From positions 1-5,350 of the forward strand of contig CALFYR010000730.1 in NCBI GenBank assembly GCA_937954195.1: a DNA stretch of 5,350 nt. The letters are read 5' to 3'. Made by a program: the position numbers and the translations under genes. This DNA comes from an uncultured Dehalococcoidia bacterium. Lineage in GTDB: Bacteria; Chloroflexota; Dehalococcoidia; Tepidiformales; Tepidiformaceae. The notes under the pieces were generated by a model that saw only the letters and a program-made list of their open reading frames with translations, was not told where the DNA came from and made no database searches. Of this stretch, positions 1 through 5,031 are shown piece after piece; position 1 is the first letter of the stretch; the number at the start of each line of letters is the position of its first letter.

Positions 1-145
1 CCGCCGGGAACGGCCGCGTCGCGATCCGTTCCGGCACGTCCTCGAACTTGTCGGCGTACTCAATGAGCAAGTCGATCCGCTCCGTCCGGTCGGCAAACTC
101 AAAGTCTTTCACGAGCGATTCAAGCTCAGCGGTCATTTTCGCCAT
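1..145 (-). CDS. SufE-like sulfur acceptor protein, N-terminal part (cut by window edge)
   Basis: Only the first 48 codons are in the window. The protein opens MAKMTAELESLVKDF and continues through a DRTERIDLLIEYADKF stretch to VPERIATRPFPA. This is the pattern of the SufE family N-terminus: a helix of the form (L/V)xDFxxxxxRxxxLxxYAxKF followed by a proline-rich link leading to the catalytic cysteine loop, which lies beyond the edge. SufE proteins accept persulfide sulfur on a cysteine and pass it to Fe-S cluster assembly in the cytoplasm. The ATG at 145 is preferred over the in-frame ATG at 136 because GGAG sits 7 nt upstream of it (153-156). The gene lies 57 nt downstream of the sulfurtransferase on the same strand, a pairing also seen in mycobacteria (SseA next to a SufE-like protein). 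The family call is by recall of sequence pattern; the catalytic Cys could not be checked. Confidence 0.8.
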   Translation of the reverse strand, partial: MAKMTAELESLVKDFEFADRTERIDLLIEYADKFEDVPERIATRPFPA

Positions 146-152
146 AAGTCTA

Positions 153-156
153 CTCC
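153..156 (-). promoter_or_regulatory. Ribosome binding site of the SufE-like gene
   Basis: GGAG on the minus strand, 7 nt before the ATG at 145. It decides the start over the second in-frame ATG nine bases further in, which has no comparable purine-rich sequence in front. It starts only 4 nt after the REP-like hairpin, so the hairpin could influence its accessibility (inference). Confidence 0.6.
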
Positions 157-160
157 GGCT

Positions 161-198
161 CCCCTCTCCCGCAGCGGCGGGAGAGGGGTGGGGGTGAG
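161..198 (-). repeat. REP-like palindrome: perfect 12-bp hairpin between sulfurtransferase and SufE-like gene
   Basis: The arms cccctctcccgc (161-172) and gcgggagagggg (177-188) are perfect complements around a 4-nt loop (173-176). They are followed on the plus strand by a G-rich tail, tgggggtgag. The arrangement CTCACCCCC-(A)CCCCTCTCCC-loop-GGGAGAGGGG is one I recognise as a short palindromic element scattered through intergenic regions of many GC-rich and other bacterial genomes. There is no T run on either side, so it is not a standard intrinsic terminator. It could stabilise the upstream sulfurtransferase mRNA 3' end and reduce expression of the downstream gene, as REP hairpins inside operons are known to do. 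Copy number in this genome cannot be seen here. Confidence 0.65.
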
Positions 199-202
199 TG
201 CC

Positions 203-1066
203 CTAGCGCTCGACCGGGACGTTGACGCTGTTGCCCCATTCCGTCCACGAACCGTCGTAGTTGCGCACGTTCGGGTAGCCCAGCAGGTGCGTCAACACGA
301 ACCACGTATGCGAGCTCCGCTCGCCGATCCGGCAGTACGCGATCACGTCGTCAGACTTGCTCAGCCCCTGCTCCTGCTCGTAGATGGCCTTCAGCTCGTC
401 GGCCGTCTTGAACGTGCCGTCCTCCGGGTTCGCTGCCCGCGCCCACGGTACGTTCTTCGCACCCGGGATGTGGCCGCCTCGCAGCACGCCTTCCTGCGGG
501 TACTCCGGCATGTGCGTCCGCTCGCCGGAGAACTCCTGCGGGCTGCGCACGTCCACCAGCTTGGTGCCCCCGCCAAGCTTCTTCAGCACCTCATCCCGGA
601 AGATGCGGATCTTGTTGTCGTCGCGCTCAGGCGCGCTGTACGAAGTCGCCGGGTAGCTCGGTACTTCCCGCGTCAGTTCGCGGTTCTCCTTCTCCCACTT
701 CAGCCGCCCGCCGTCCATCACCTTCGCATTTGTGTGGCCGAACAGCTGGAACACCCAGAAGGCGTACGTCGCCCACCAGTTGTTCTTGTCGCCGTAAAAC
801 ACGATCGTCGTGTCCTTCGTCGCACCGATGCGGCTCATCAGCGCCTCGAAGCCCTCACGATGAAGGTAGTCCCGCCGCAGCGGGTCATTCAGGTCCGCCG
901 CCCAGTCCACCTGCACCGCCCCGGGGATGTGTCCGCTCGGGTACAACAGCTGGTCTTCGTTCGATTCAACGATCCGGATGTTCGGGTCGTTCAGGTGTGC
1001 CGCGACCCAGTCGGTCGTCACCAGGACGTCGGGGTTCGCGTAGCCACGGGATGCGATGTCGGTCAT
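203..1066 (-). CDS. Thiosulfate sulfurtransferase (two-domain rhodanese, mycobacterial CysA type)
   Basis: 287 aa, cytoplasmic, with no signal peptide or membrane segment. Two rhodanese domains are visible. The N-terminal one (about 13-130) has the GHIPGA motif at 45-50 and a degenerate loop, YGDKNN (91-96), with no cysteine. The catalytic one (about 153-285) has [12 protein letters not shown] at 197-208 and the active-site loop C245-R-I-G-E-R250 followed by SSHTWFVL. Cys245 is the only cysteine in the protein and should carry the persulfide. The motifs [13 protein letters not shown] and [10 protein letters not shown] closely match the actinobacterial CysA/SseA type; length is normal for the family. 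The enzyme moves sulfane sulfur from thiosulfate (or a related donor) to a nucleophilic acceptor. The SufE-like gene just downstream suggests that the acceptor is the Fe-S assembly route (inference). The start at 1066 has a GAGAG sequence about 5 nt upstream. 3-Mercaptopyruvate sulfurtransferase activity is an alternative, but the loop RIGER is unlike the CG(S/T)GVT loop typical of those enzymes. Confidence 0.92.
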   Translation of the reverse strand: MTDIASRGYANPDVLVTTDWVAAHLNDPNIRIVESNEDQLLYPSGHIPGAVQVDWAADLNDPLRRDYLHREGFEALMSRIGATKDTTIVFYGDKNNWWATYAFWVFQLFGHTNAKVMDGGRLKWEKENRELTREVPSYPATSYSAPERDDNKIRIFRDEVLKKLGGGTKLVDVRSPQEFSGERTHMPEYPQEGVLRGGHIPGAKNVPWARAANPEDGTFKTADELKAIYEQEQGLSKSDDVIAYCRIGERSSHTWFVLTHLLGYPNVRNYDGSWTEWGNSVNVPVER

Positions 1067-1089
1067 AGTTCTCTCATGCCTCCAACCTG

Positions 1090-1111
1090 AAAAATGGGCG
1101 TTGTCTCAACG
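1090..1111 (-). terminator. Weak hairpin plus T5 run in the sulfurtransferase leader
   Basis: On the minus strand CGTTG-AGA-CAACG (1111-1099) can form a 5-bp stem with a 3-nt loop. It is followed after CCCA by TTTTT (1094-1090). This could be a weak terminator for transcripts coming from the six-gene cluster upstream, or a leader structure in the sulfurtransferase mRNA. The stem is short and the T run is not immediately next to it, so this is a weak candidate. Confidence 0.25.
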
Positions 1112-1116
1112 TTCGG

Positions 1117-1132
1117 GGCTACAAGCGTAGCC
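1117..1132. promoter_or_regulatory. Inverted repeat at the presumed transcription start of the sulfurtransferase gene
   Basis: GGCTAC (1117-1122) and GTAGCC (1127-1132) are perfect 6-bp arms around AAGC. The dyad lies directly after the candidate -10 box, over the expected start of transcription. An operator or a 5'-end mRNA hairpin would both fit. No family of regulator can be named from it. Confidence 0.3.
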
Positions 1133-1165
1133 GGTATATCAAAGAAAGTCGAGTGAAGTAGTCAA
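1133..1165 (-). promoter_or_regulatory. Candidate promoter for the sulfurtransferase (and SufE-like) gene
   Basis: The minus strand shows TTGACT (1165-1160), a good -35 match, and the extended -10-like TGATATACC (1141-1133), read as TGN followed by TATACC (4 of 6 matches to TATAAT). The spacing between the two hexamers is 21 nt, longer than usual, so the -35 may not be used together with this -10. The region is AT-rich compared with its surroundings and lies just after the stop of the upstream gene. Transcription would start near 1126, giving a 5' leader of about 60 nt. Confidence 0.35.
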
Positions 1166-1174
1166 CAATCTCGC

Positions 1175-1750
1175 TCACGAGCAGTCTGACGCCCGGAACA
1201 GGTTCCCGCCCTCCCGCGAACTGCACTCGCGTACGCTCACATCCACCACCAGCATCCCGTCCGGGTTAATGCTCGAAGGGAAGCGGTCCAGGTTCCGCCC
1301 GTCCCGGTCAATGCGGATACCCGCCGCATCGTAAATCGCCCCGTTGCACGTCTCCCGAAACACCAGCGTCCAGCCGCCCGCCTGCGAGCTGATGCGCCGT
1401 CCATACGCATCGACAATCGCCTCATTCGCCGGGTCGTCCGGTGGCACCGCCTGCACCCTACAACGCCGCTCCGGAGTCGCCCGGTTGGCCGCGTCCAGGT
1501 CACTGAGCGCAACGAACGACGAGTCCGGCAGCCGCACCACGAAGTAGTTCCGCTCGCCAACGTACTGGTACGACCCCACCCCATACGCCCGCGCATCGTC
1601 CAACACCATCTCCCCTGTATTCGCCCCCGAATCCAGGTAGACCGTCACGCACGCCCCCACAATGAACAGCGCCACCAGCGCCATCATCATGAACGCACAT
1701 CCCAGCGCAACCGGCGGGCGTGGAGAGGTGTACTCCTCGGCTTCGGTCAT
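1175..1750 (-). CDS. Membrane-anchored protein with a degenerate Rieske-like domain (ligands lost)
   Basis: 191 aa. A short cytoplasmic N-terminus is followed by one hydrophobic segment (about 14-39), so residues 40-191 should lie outside the membrane. The exterior part reads like a Rieske domain: YFVVRLPDSSFVALSDLD (69-86), a box-1 position TPERRC (92-97), then FRETCNGAIYDAAG (131-144), RNLDRFPSS and DGMLVVDVS. It resembles the CHGSxFDxxG...RxLxxF...DGxLxVD pattern of Rieske box 2 and the strands after it. All four usual [2Fe-2S] ligands are replaced: T92 and E94 at the box-1 Cys/His, E133 and N136 at the box-2 Cys/His. The two cysteines that form the structural disulfide in bc1-type Rieske proteins correspond to Cys97 and Cys135 and are kept. 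It is therefore unlikely to carry a cluster. The start codon overlaps the stop of the enoyl-CoA hydratase gene (ATGA), which suggests translational coupling. The Rieske relation is by pattern only; a different beta-sandwich domain remains possible. Confidence 0.6.
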   Translation of the reverse strand: MTEAEEYTSPRPPVALGCAFMMMALVALFIVGACVTVYLDSGANTGEMVLDDARAYGVGSYQYVGERNYFVVRLPDSSFVALSDLDAANRATPERRCRVQAVPPDDPANEAIVDAYGRRISSQAGGWTLVFRETCNGAIYDAAGIRIDRDGRNLDRFPSSINPDGMLVVDVSVRECSSREGGNLFRASDCS

Positions 1751-2418
1751 ACCGCCAGCGCCGTCGCACCGGCCGCCAACGCGCGCCGGCGCCTCGCCGT
1801 CACACGGTCCGGCTCCACGAGCGCCCGCTGTACCGCCCGTTCGACCGCCTCGTCCAGGCCCGCGCCAGCCGTCACCTCATCGATCAGCCCGAACCGCACC
1901 GCATCCGAACTCGCCACGGGCTCCCCCGAAAGGATCATCCCCGCCGCAATTCCCGGCGGCACAAGCCGCGGCAGCGTCTGTGTCGCGCCCGCGCTCGGGA
2001 TATACCCCAGCGTCACCTCCGGGAGCGCGAACGTCGCGCCCTCGCTTGCGACCCGCATGTCGCAGCACAGCGGTAGTTCCAGCCCGGCACCGAAGCAATA
2101 CCCGTGCATCCGTGCGATCGTCACGCAGCGATGGTTCAGCAGCGCCCACCAGACGTCGCGCTCATGCCGCGCCTCCCGGGAGGCCATCACCGAAGGCGCC
2201 GTCCCAAACTCCGAAATGTCGGCCCCAGCGCTAAACGCCCGCCCCTCGCCCCGGAAGACGATCACCTTCGCATCGCCGATCCCTTCGACCGCCGCCAGGT
2301 ACTCCCACAGCAGATCGCGCATCGCCATATTGATGGCGTTCAGCTGCTCCGGCCGGTTGAGCGTGATCGTCGCCACCCCCCGGTCATCGATATCCAGCGT
2401 CACAAGCTCGGCAGTCAT
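1747..2418 (-). CDS. Enoyl-CoA hydratase/isomerase (crotonase family), short C-terminus
   Basis: 223 aa, cytoplasmic. The crotonase features are in order: TLNRPEQLNAIN (19-30), the oxyanion-loop stretch AFSAGADISEF (61-71), GYCFGAGLELPLCCD (106-120), and ALPEVTLGYIPSAGATQTLPRL (131-152). Glu114 and Glu134 sit where rat mitochondrial enoyl-CoA hydratase has Glu144 and Glu164, so hydration of a 2-enoyl-CoA (or a related crotonase reaction) is plausible. Position 111 is Ala where Gly141 gives the second oxyanion NH; this is a main-chain contact, so it should be tolerated. The protein is about 30-40 residues shorter than the usual 255-260, ending in an Arg/Ala-rich tail in place of the C-terminal helices that usually contribute to trimer packing. 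The start at 2418 has AGGA close upstream (3-nt gap). It follows the second small protein by 32 nt and overlaps the next gene by 4 nt. The substrate cannot be read from the sequence. Confidence 0.9.
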   Translation of the reverse strand: MTAELVTLDIDDRGVATITLNRPEQLNAINMAMRDLLWEYLAAVEGIGDAKVIVFRGEGRAFSAGADISEFGTAPSVMASREARHERDVWWALLNHRCVTIARMHGYCFGAGLELPLCCDMRVASEGATFALPEVTLGYIPSAGATQTLPRLVPPGIAAGMILSGEPVASSDAVRFGLIDEVTAGAGLDEAVERAVQRALVEPDRVTARRRRALAAGATALAV

Positions 2419-2450
2419 CGTTCCTGGCTTACCCCCGCCCGCCCGGCGCC

Positions 2451-2693
2451 TTATGCGCGCCAGTCAGGCTTCCGAAGCTGGCTCCGCTGCCGCCGCGCCA
2501 GGCCCTGGGCGAAGTCGTCGTTCGCCTTCCGCACCAGCTCTTCCATATCGTCCGTGCCCAGCTTCAGCTTGGAACTGCGCCACCGCTTCAGCATCGCACG
2601 GTCCTTATCCGTAAGGTTCGCGCCATCCGCCATCCGGTTGATGATGACTGCCGCGAGTTCGCTGATCTCTTCATCGTTGAATCGGACTTCCAT
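2451..2693 (-). CDS. Small conserved-looking protein B, paralogue of its upstream neighbour
   Basis: 80 aa, not recognised. It is highly charged and predicted mostly helical, with no membrane segment, no signal peptide and no cysteine. It aligns with the 83-aa protein encoded immediately upstream over almost its whole length with a single one-residue gap. Shared positions include V3, E9, D23-x-A25, [IL]27-[ST]28-D29, L35-x2-W38, then G46-T47, M/L50-E51-E52-L53 and N58. The C-terminus is rich in Arg/Lys (ARRQRSQLRKPDWRA). The ATG (2693-2691) directly follows the TAG of the upstream gene, with GAGG 6 nt before it inside the end of that gene, so translation is probably coupled. A role with the crotonase-fold products on either side is suggested by position only. 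Confidence 0.75.
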   Translation of the reverse strand: MEVRFNDEEISELAAVIINRMADGANLTDKDRAMLKRWRSSKLKLGTDDMEELVRKANDDFAQGLARRQRSQLRKPDWRA

Positions 2694-2945
2694 CTACTTC
2701 CTCACCGTCTCATAGCGGCCCTTCCGCTTCACCCGCCGCATGAACTGCGCATCGATGTGCGCGTTCAGCGCCTTATTCATCGCCTCCGTCAGCTCTTCCA
2801 GGGCCTGCGTGCCTTCCTTGTGCTCCGCTTGCCAGAGCCGCAGCGAATGCTTCGCTTCGTCGGATATGTCGGCGTTGTCCATGGCGATGGCGCTCATCAG
2901 CATCATCATCGACCATGCCTCGCCCTCTTCGAGGTAAACGATCAT
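2694..2945 (-). CDS. Small conserved-looking protein A, paralogue of its downstream neighbour
   Basis: 83 aa, not recognised. It has a methionine-rich first helix (WSMMMLMSAIAM, 11-22), an acidic middle with the D23-x-A25-D-I-S-D29 and L35-x2-W38 positions shared with the next gene, GTQALEEL at 45-52, and a basic C-terminal tail (RRVKRKGRYETVRK). No cysteine, no clear membrane segment. The start at 2945 lies 3 nt after the stop of the crotonase-like gene, and its ribosome binding site (AAGGTGAG) is inside the last codons of that gene. Tight packing, a correct Shine-Dalgarno sequence and a paralogue next door make it a real gene even though the function is unknown. Small helical proteins of this kind can act as subunits or adaptors; nothing in the sequence proves it. 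Confidence 0.75.
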   Translation of the reverse strand: MIVYLEEGEAWSMMMLMSAIAMDNADISDEAKHSLRLWQAEHKEGTQALEELTEAMNKALNAHIDAQFMRRVKRKGRYETVRK

Positions 2946-2948
2946 CGG

Positions 2949-3575
2949 TTACTCACCTTTAAACACTGGTTGTCTCTTCTCAAGAAACGCTCGGACACCT
3001 TCCGCGCGATCTTTGGTCGTCTGCAAGAGCAAGGTCAAATCGGTCTCGAACCGTAACGCCTGCTCAAGCGGCTGCGGCAGCCCCCGCCAGATAGCTTCCT
3101 TCGCCAATCGCGTCGCGATCGGCCCCCGGCTCGCGATCACACCGGCCATCCGCCGCCCTTCCACGTCGGCCTCGTGCGGCGCCGCCACCGCGTTCACCAG
3201 CCCCAGCGAACGCAACACCTCCGCCCCCACTGGCTCTCCCGAACCGAACAGCGAAACCGCCCGGCTCCCGCCAAGCACCCGCAGCCGCCCCTCGTTCCGG
3301 AACGGCCCCGCCAGCGATGCATGGCTCGAACACACCCGGATGTCCGCGCCCAGCGCGAGCGCCGCCGCCGGCCCCGCCAGCGCCCCCTCGAACACAAACA
3401 CCACCGGTGTCACAAACCGCACCAGGTCCACGTGCTCCGCAGCCACCGCAGGCGCCACGCCCGCGCTCGCATCCAGCACCACCACCCGGGCGCCATGAGC
3501 ATGCGCCGCATCTAGCCGGCCCCGTAGTGGAGGACCCACACTGACGTCGATCCAGCTGATCCCGTCTACGTCCAT
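2949..3575 (-). CDS. Crotonase-fold protein lacking catalytic glutamates (likely non-catalytic)
   Basis: 208 aa. The C-terminal half is plainly crotonase-like: LFGSGEPVGAEVLRSLGLVNAVAAPHEAD (109-137), then ATRLAKEAIWRGL and a typical family ending, RAEGVRAFLEKRQPVFKG. The core corresponds to GALAGPAAALALGADIRV (64-81), but the catalytic Glu144 equivalent is Ala72 and the GGG turn has become G-P-A. The second glutamate (Glu164 equivalent) is replaced around Phe92 in LAGPFRN, where the PEV motif should be. The usual AFxAGADI oxyanion loop is missing; the N-terminal region is short (DASAGVAPAVAAEHVD). Hydratase activity is therefore very unlikely; a scaffold or regulatory partner of the active crotonase two genes further on is an inference. 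The gene begins 9 nt after the CNNM stop with GAGG very close to the ATG. It could also be a crotonase of a different reaction type, or a gene in decay, although its frame is intact and its codon use normal. Confidence 0.8.
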   Translation of the reverse strand: MDVDGISWIDVSVGPPLRGRLDAAHAHGARVVVLDASAGVAPAVAAEHVDLVRFVTPVVFVFEGALAGPAAALALGADIRVCSSHASLAGPFRNEGRLRVLGGSRAVSLFGSGEPVGAEVLRSLGLVNAVAAPHEADVEGRRMAGVIASRGPIATRLAKEAIWRGLPQPLEQALRFETDLTLLLQTTKDRAEGVRAFLEKRQPVFKGE

Positions 3576-3584
3576 CGCCTCAGG

Positions 3585-4910
3585 TTACGCGTTCTCGCCG
3601 TCTCCGTCCGCGTCAGCCGGCGCCGCCGGCGCGATCATCACCCTGTCGATCCGGCGGCCATCCATGTCCACAACAATGAACCGGTACCCCAACGTAGCAA
3701 ACTCCTCACCGGTCGAAGGCACGTGTCCCAGCTCATCCATCACCAGCCCGGCGAGCGTCTGATACGAGCCGTCGCGTGGGAGGCCCCGCCACCCCAACAA
3801 CACCCGGAGACGCTCCGTCGATAGCCGCCCATCAACCAGCCACGAACCATCCGGCCCCGCAACGATCGGCTCGTCCTCGGGTTCTCCAGCCGATTCTGGG
3901 AGCTGCCCAACGATGATTTCGAGCAAGTCCGTCAGCGTGGCCACCCCCGCCATGCCGCCGTACTCATCGATCACGATCCCGAACGGCCCGCCCTCACGGA
4001 ATCGTTCGAGCGCTGTCAGCATCGTCGCCGATTCCGGGATGAACAGCGCCGGCCGCATCACGGATTCGATGTCCGTCACCGGTCCGCGCCGCGCCGCCGC
4101 AAAAAGTTCCTTCACCGCCACAACGCCGAGCACGTCATCCGGTCCACGCCTGCACACCGGGAACCGGTCATGTGGGCCGTCGGCAACCTGCGTCAGGATC
4201 GCCTCAATGTCGTCCGTCGCGTCGATCCACGAGACCTCCGTTCGCGGCGTCATGATGTCCGCCACCGTCCGGTCTCCAAGCTGCAGCACCGCGAACGCCA
4301 TCTCCTGTTCGGCCGCCTCGATCACGCCCGCTTCCGCCCCCTGCTGAATCAGCAGGCGGAGCTCCTCTTCCGTCACCGCCTCATCGCTTGGAGCCCCCAG
4401 CCGCAGAACACGAAGCACCGCCTCGGTCGAAAGGCTCAGCAGAGCCACCGCCGGCCGCGCGACGGATGCCAGTACATTCATCGGCCGCGAGACGATAGAC
4501 GCGACCCGCTCGGGATGCGCCAGCGCCAACCGCTTCGGCACCAGCTCTCCCACAATCAACGAAAGGTACGTGATCCCCAGCACCACCAGGCCGACCGCCA
4601 GCGGTCCCGCCCAGTCTTCATCCACGCCACGGCCTTCCAGCCCGTCCGCGAGCGTTTCCGCCACCGTCGCGCCGCCAAAGGCACCCGCCAGGATGCCAAC
4701 GAGCGTTATCCCGATCTGCACCGTCGAAAGAAAGCGGTTCGGCTGTTCGCCCAGTGCAAGCGCGGCCCGCGCCCCTGCGTCACCATCCGCCGCCCGCTGC
4801 TGTAGCCGCACCTTCCGCGCGGAAACGATCGCCAGCTCCGAACCCGCCAGGATCCCGTTGAAAACGATGAGCGCCACAATCAGCGCGACTTCCAGTCCAA
4901 CCGCGCCCAT
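3585..4910 (-). CDS. CNNM/CorC-HlyC family membrane protein (DUF21, CBS pair, CorC_HlyC domain)
   Basis: 441 aa from the ATG at 4910. The N-terminal DUF21/CNNM domain (about 1-195) has hydrophobic segments at about 5-29, 61-88, 104-127 and 143-162, with the family motifs GSELAIVSARKVRL (23-36), FLSTVQIGITLVG (60-72) and GELVPKRLALAHPE (121-134). A CBS pair follows: VADIMTPRTEV through VAVKELF (216-270) and VMRPALFI through DLLEIIVGQL (284-337), including DEYGG (315-319). A C-terminal CorC_HlyC domain lies at about 346-428. Proteins of this build are linked to Mg2+ (and in some cases Na+ or Co2+) transport or efflux, with the CBS pair sensing nucleotide or Mg-ATP. Older annotation as hemolysin is misleading. 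AAGGGG lies 7 nt before the ATG; a GTG one codon earlier is only 4 nt from it and is less likely. It leads the six-gene cluster; a functional link with the crotonase genes is not obvious. Confidence 0.93.
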   Translation of the reverse strand: MGAVGLEVALIVALIVFNGILAGSELAIVSARKVRLQQRAADGDAGARAALALGEQPNRFLSTVQIGITLVGILAGAFGGATVAETLADGLEGRGVDEDWAGPLAVGLVVLGITYLSLIVGELVPKRLALAHPERVASIVSRPMNVLASVARPAVALLSLSTEAVLRVLRLGAPSDEAVTEEELRLLIQQGAEAGVIEAAEQEMAFAVLQLGDRTVADIMTPRTEVSWIDATDDIEAILTQVADGPHDRFPVCRRGPDDVLGVVAVKELFAAARRGPVTDIESVMRPALFIPESATMLTALERFREGGPFGIVIDEYGGMAGVATLTDLLEIIVGQLPESAGEPEDEPIVAGPDGSWLVDGRLSTERLRVLLGWRGLPRDGSYQTLAGLVMDELGHVPSTGEEFATLGYRFIVVDMDGRRIDRVMIAPAAPADADGDGENA

Positions 4911-4917
4911 CACGCGA

Positions 4918-4923
4918 CCCCTT
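4918..4923 (-). promoter_or_regulatory. Ribosome binding site deciding the CNNM start
   Basis: AAGGGG on the minus strand, 7 nt before the ATG at 4910 and 4 nt before the GTG at 4913. The spacing favours the ATG. Confidence 0.55.
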
Positions 4924-4947
4924 TTTGCGCCCTCGATGCAAGAGCCG

Positions 4948-4973
4948 CGCCACCAGTGTCACGATCGGTGGCG
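4948..4973. promoter_or_regulatory. Inverted repeat in the divergent intergenic region
   Basis: CGCCACC (4948-4954) and GGTGGCG (4967-4973) are perfect 7-bp arms with a 12-nt centre. The dyad covers the candidate -10 of the minus-strand cluster. It could be an operator; a chance dyad in GC-rich DNA is also possible. Confidence 0.3.
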
Positions 4974-4984
4974 TCGGAGGTCAA
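4955..4984 (-). promoter_or_regulatory. Weak candidate promoter for the six-gene minus-strand cluster
   Basis: TTGACC (4984-4979) is a 5-of-6 match to the -35 consensus. At 18 nt spacing GACACT (4960-4955) matches TATAAT at only three positions. The placement would give a leader of about 37 nt before the CNNM start. The -35 is convincing, the -10 is not. Confidence 0.3.
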
Positions 4985-5019
4985 TTCGGTCACCTCTCGC
5001 CCCTTCCTTTCCATCCCGC

Positions 5020-5025
5020 TAGAAT
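5020..5025 (+). promoter_or_regulatory. -10 box of a probable leaderless promoter
   Basis: TAGAAT matches TATAAT at five of six positions. Its last base is 6 nt before the A of the ATG at 5032, so transcription would begin at or within a base or two of the start codon. No Shine-Dalgarno sequence is present in the 30 nt before the ATG, which agrees with leaderless translation. No convincing -35 is visible at 16-18 nt upstream. Confidence 0.5.
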
Positions 5026-5031
5026 CCCGCC

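Noticed and set aside
161..188. The 12-bp palindrome as a rho-independent terminator
   Set aside because: No T run follows the stem on either strand, and it sits just in front of a ribosome binding site in what looks like a two-gene unit.
188..1090. 300-codon open frame on the plus strand opposite the sulfurtransferase
   Set aside because: It is antisense to a clearly recognised gene. Its product is Arg/Val/His-rich with no motif, as expected from the mirror of high-GC codon bias.
1747..1850. Possible frameshift removing the C-terminus of the enoyl-CoA hydratase
   Set aside because: The downstream DNA is immediately used by the next gene with an ATGA overlap, and I found no crotonase-like C-terminal sequence in the other frames there. 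The short tail seems genuine.
1662..2614. Plus-strand open frames across the enoyl-CoA hydratase and the second small gene
   Set aside because: They are opposite to a gene with all crotonase motifs; compositionally biased and with no ribosome binding sites fitting the starts.
3013..3498. Long plus-strand open frames opposite the crotonase-like gene
   Set aside because: The products are low-complexity, Pro/Ser/Arg/Thr-rich with no domain pattern, and the minus-strand frame has a recognisable crotonase C-terminus.
4170..4805. 211-codon plus-strand open frame inside the CNNM gene
   Set aside because: Arg/His/Gln-rich shadow of a strongly supported transporter-like gene.
4911..4913. GTG as the start codon of the CNNM gene
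   Set aside because: It is only 4 nt from the AAGGGG ribosome binding site; the next codon, ATG, has the better 7-nt spacing. The difference is one residue.
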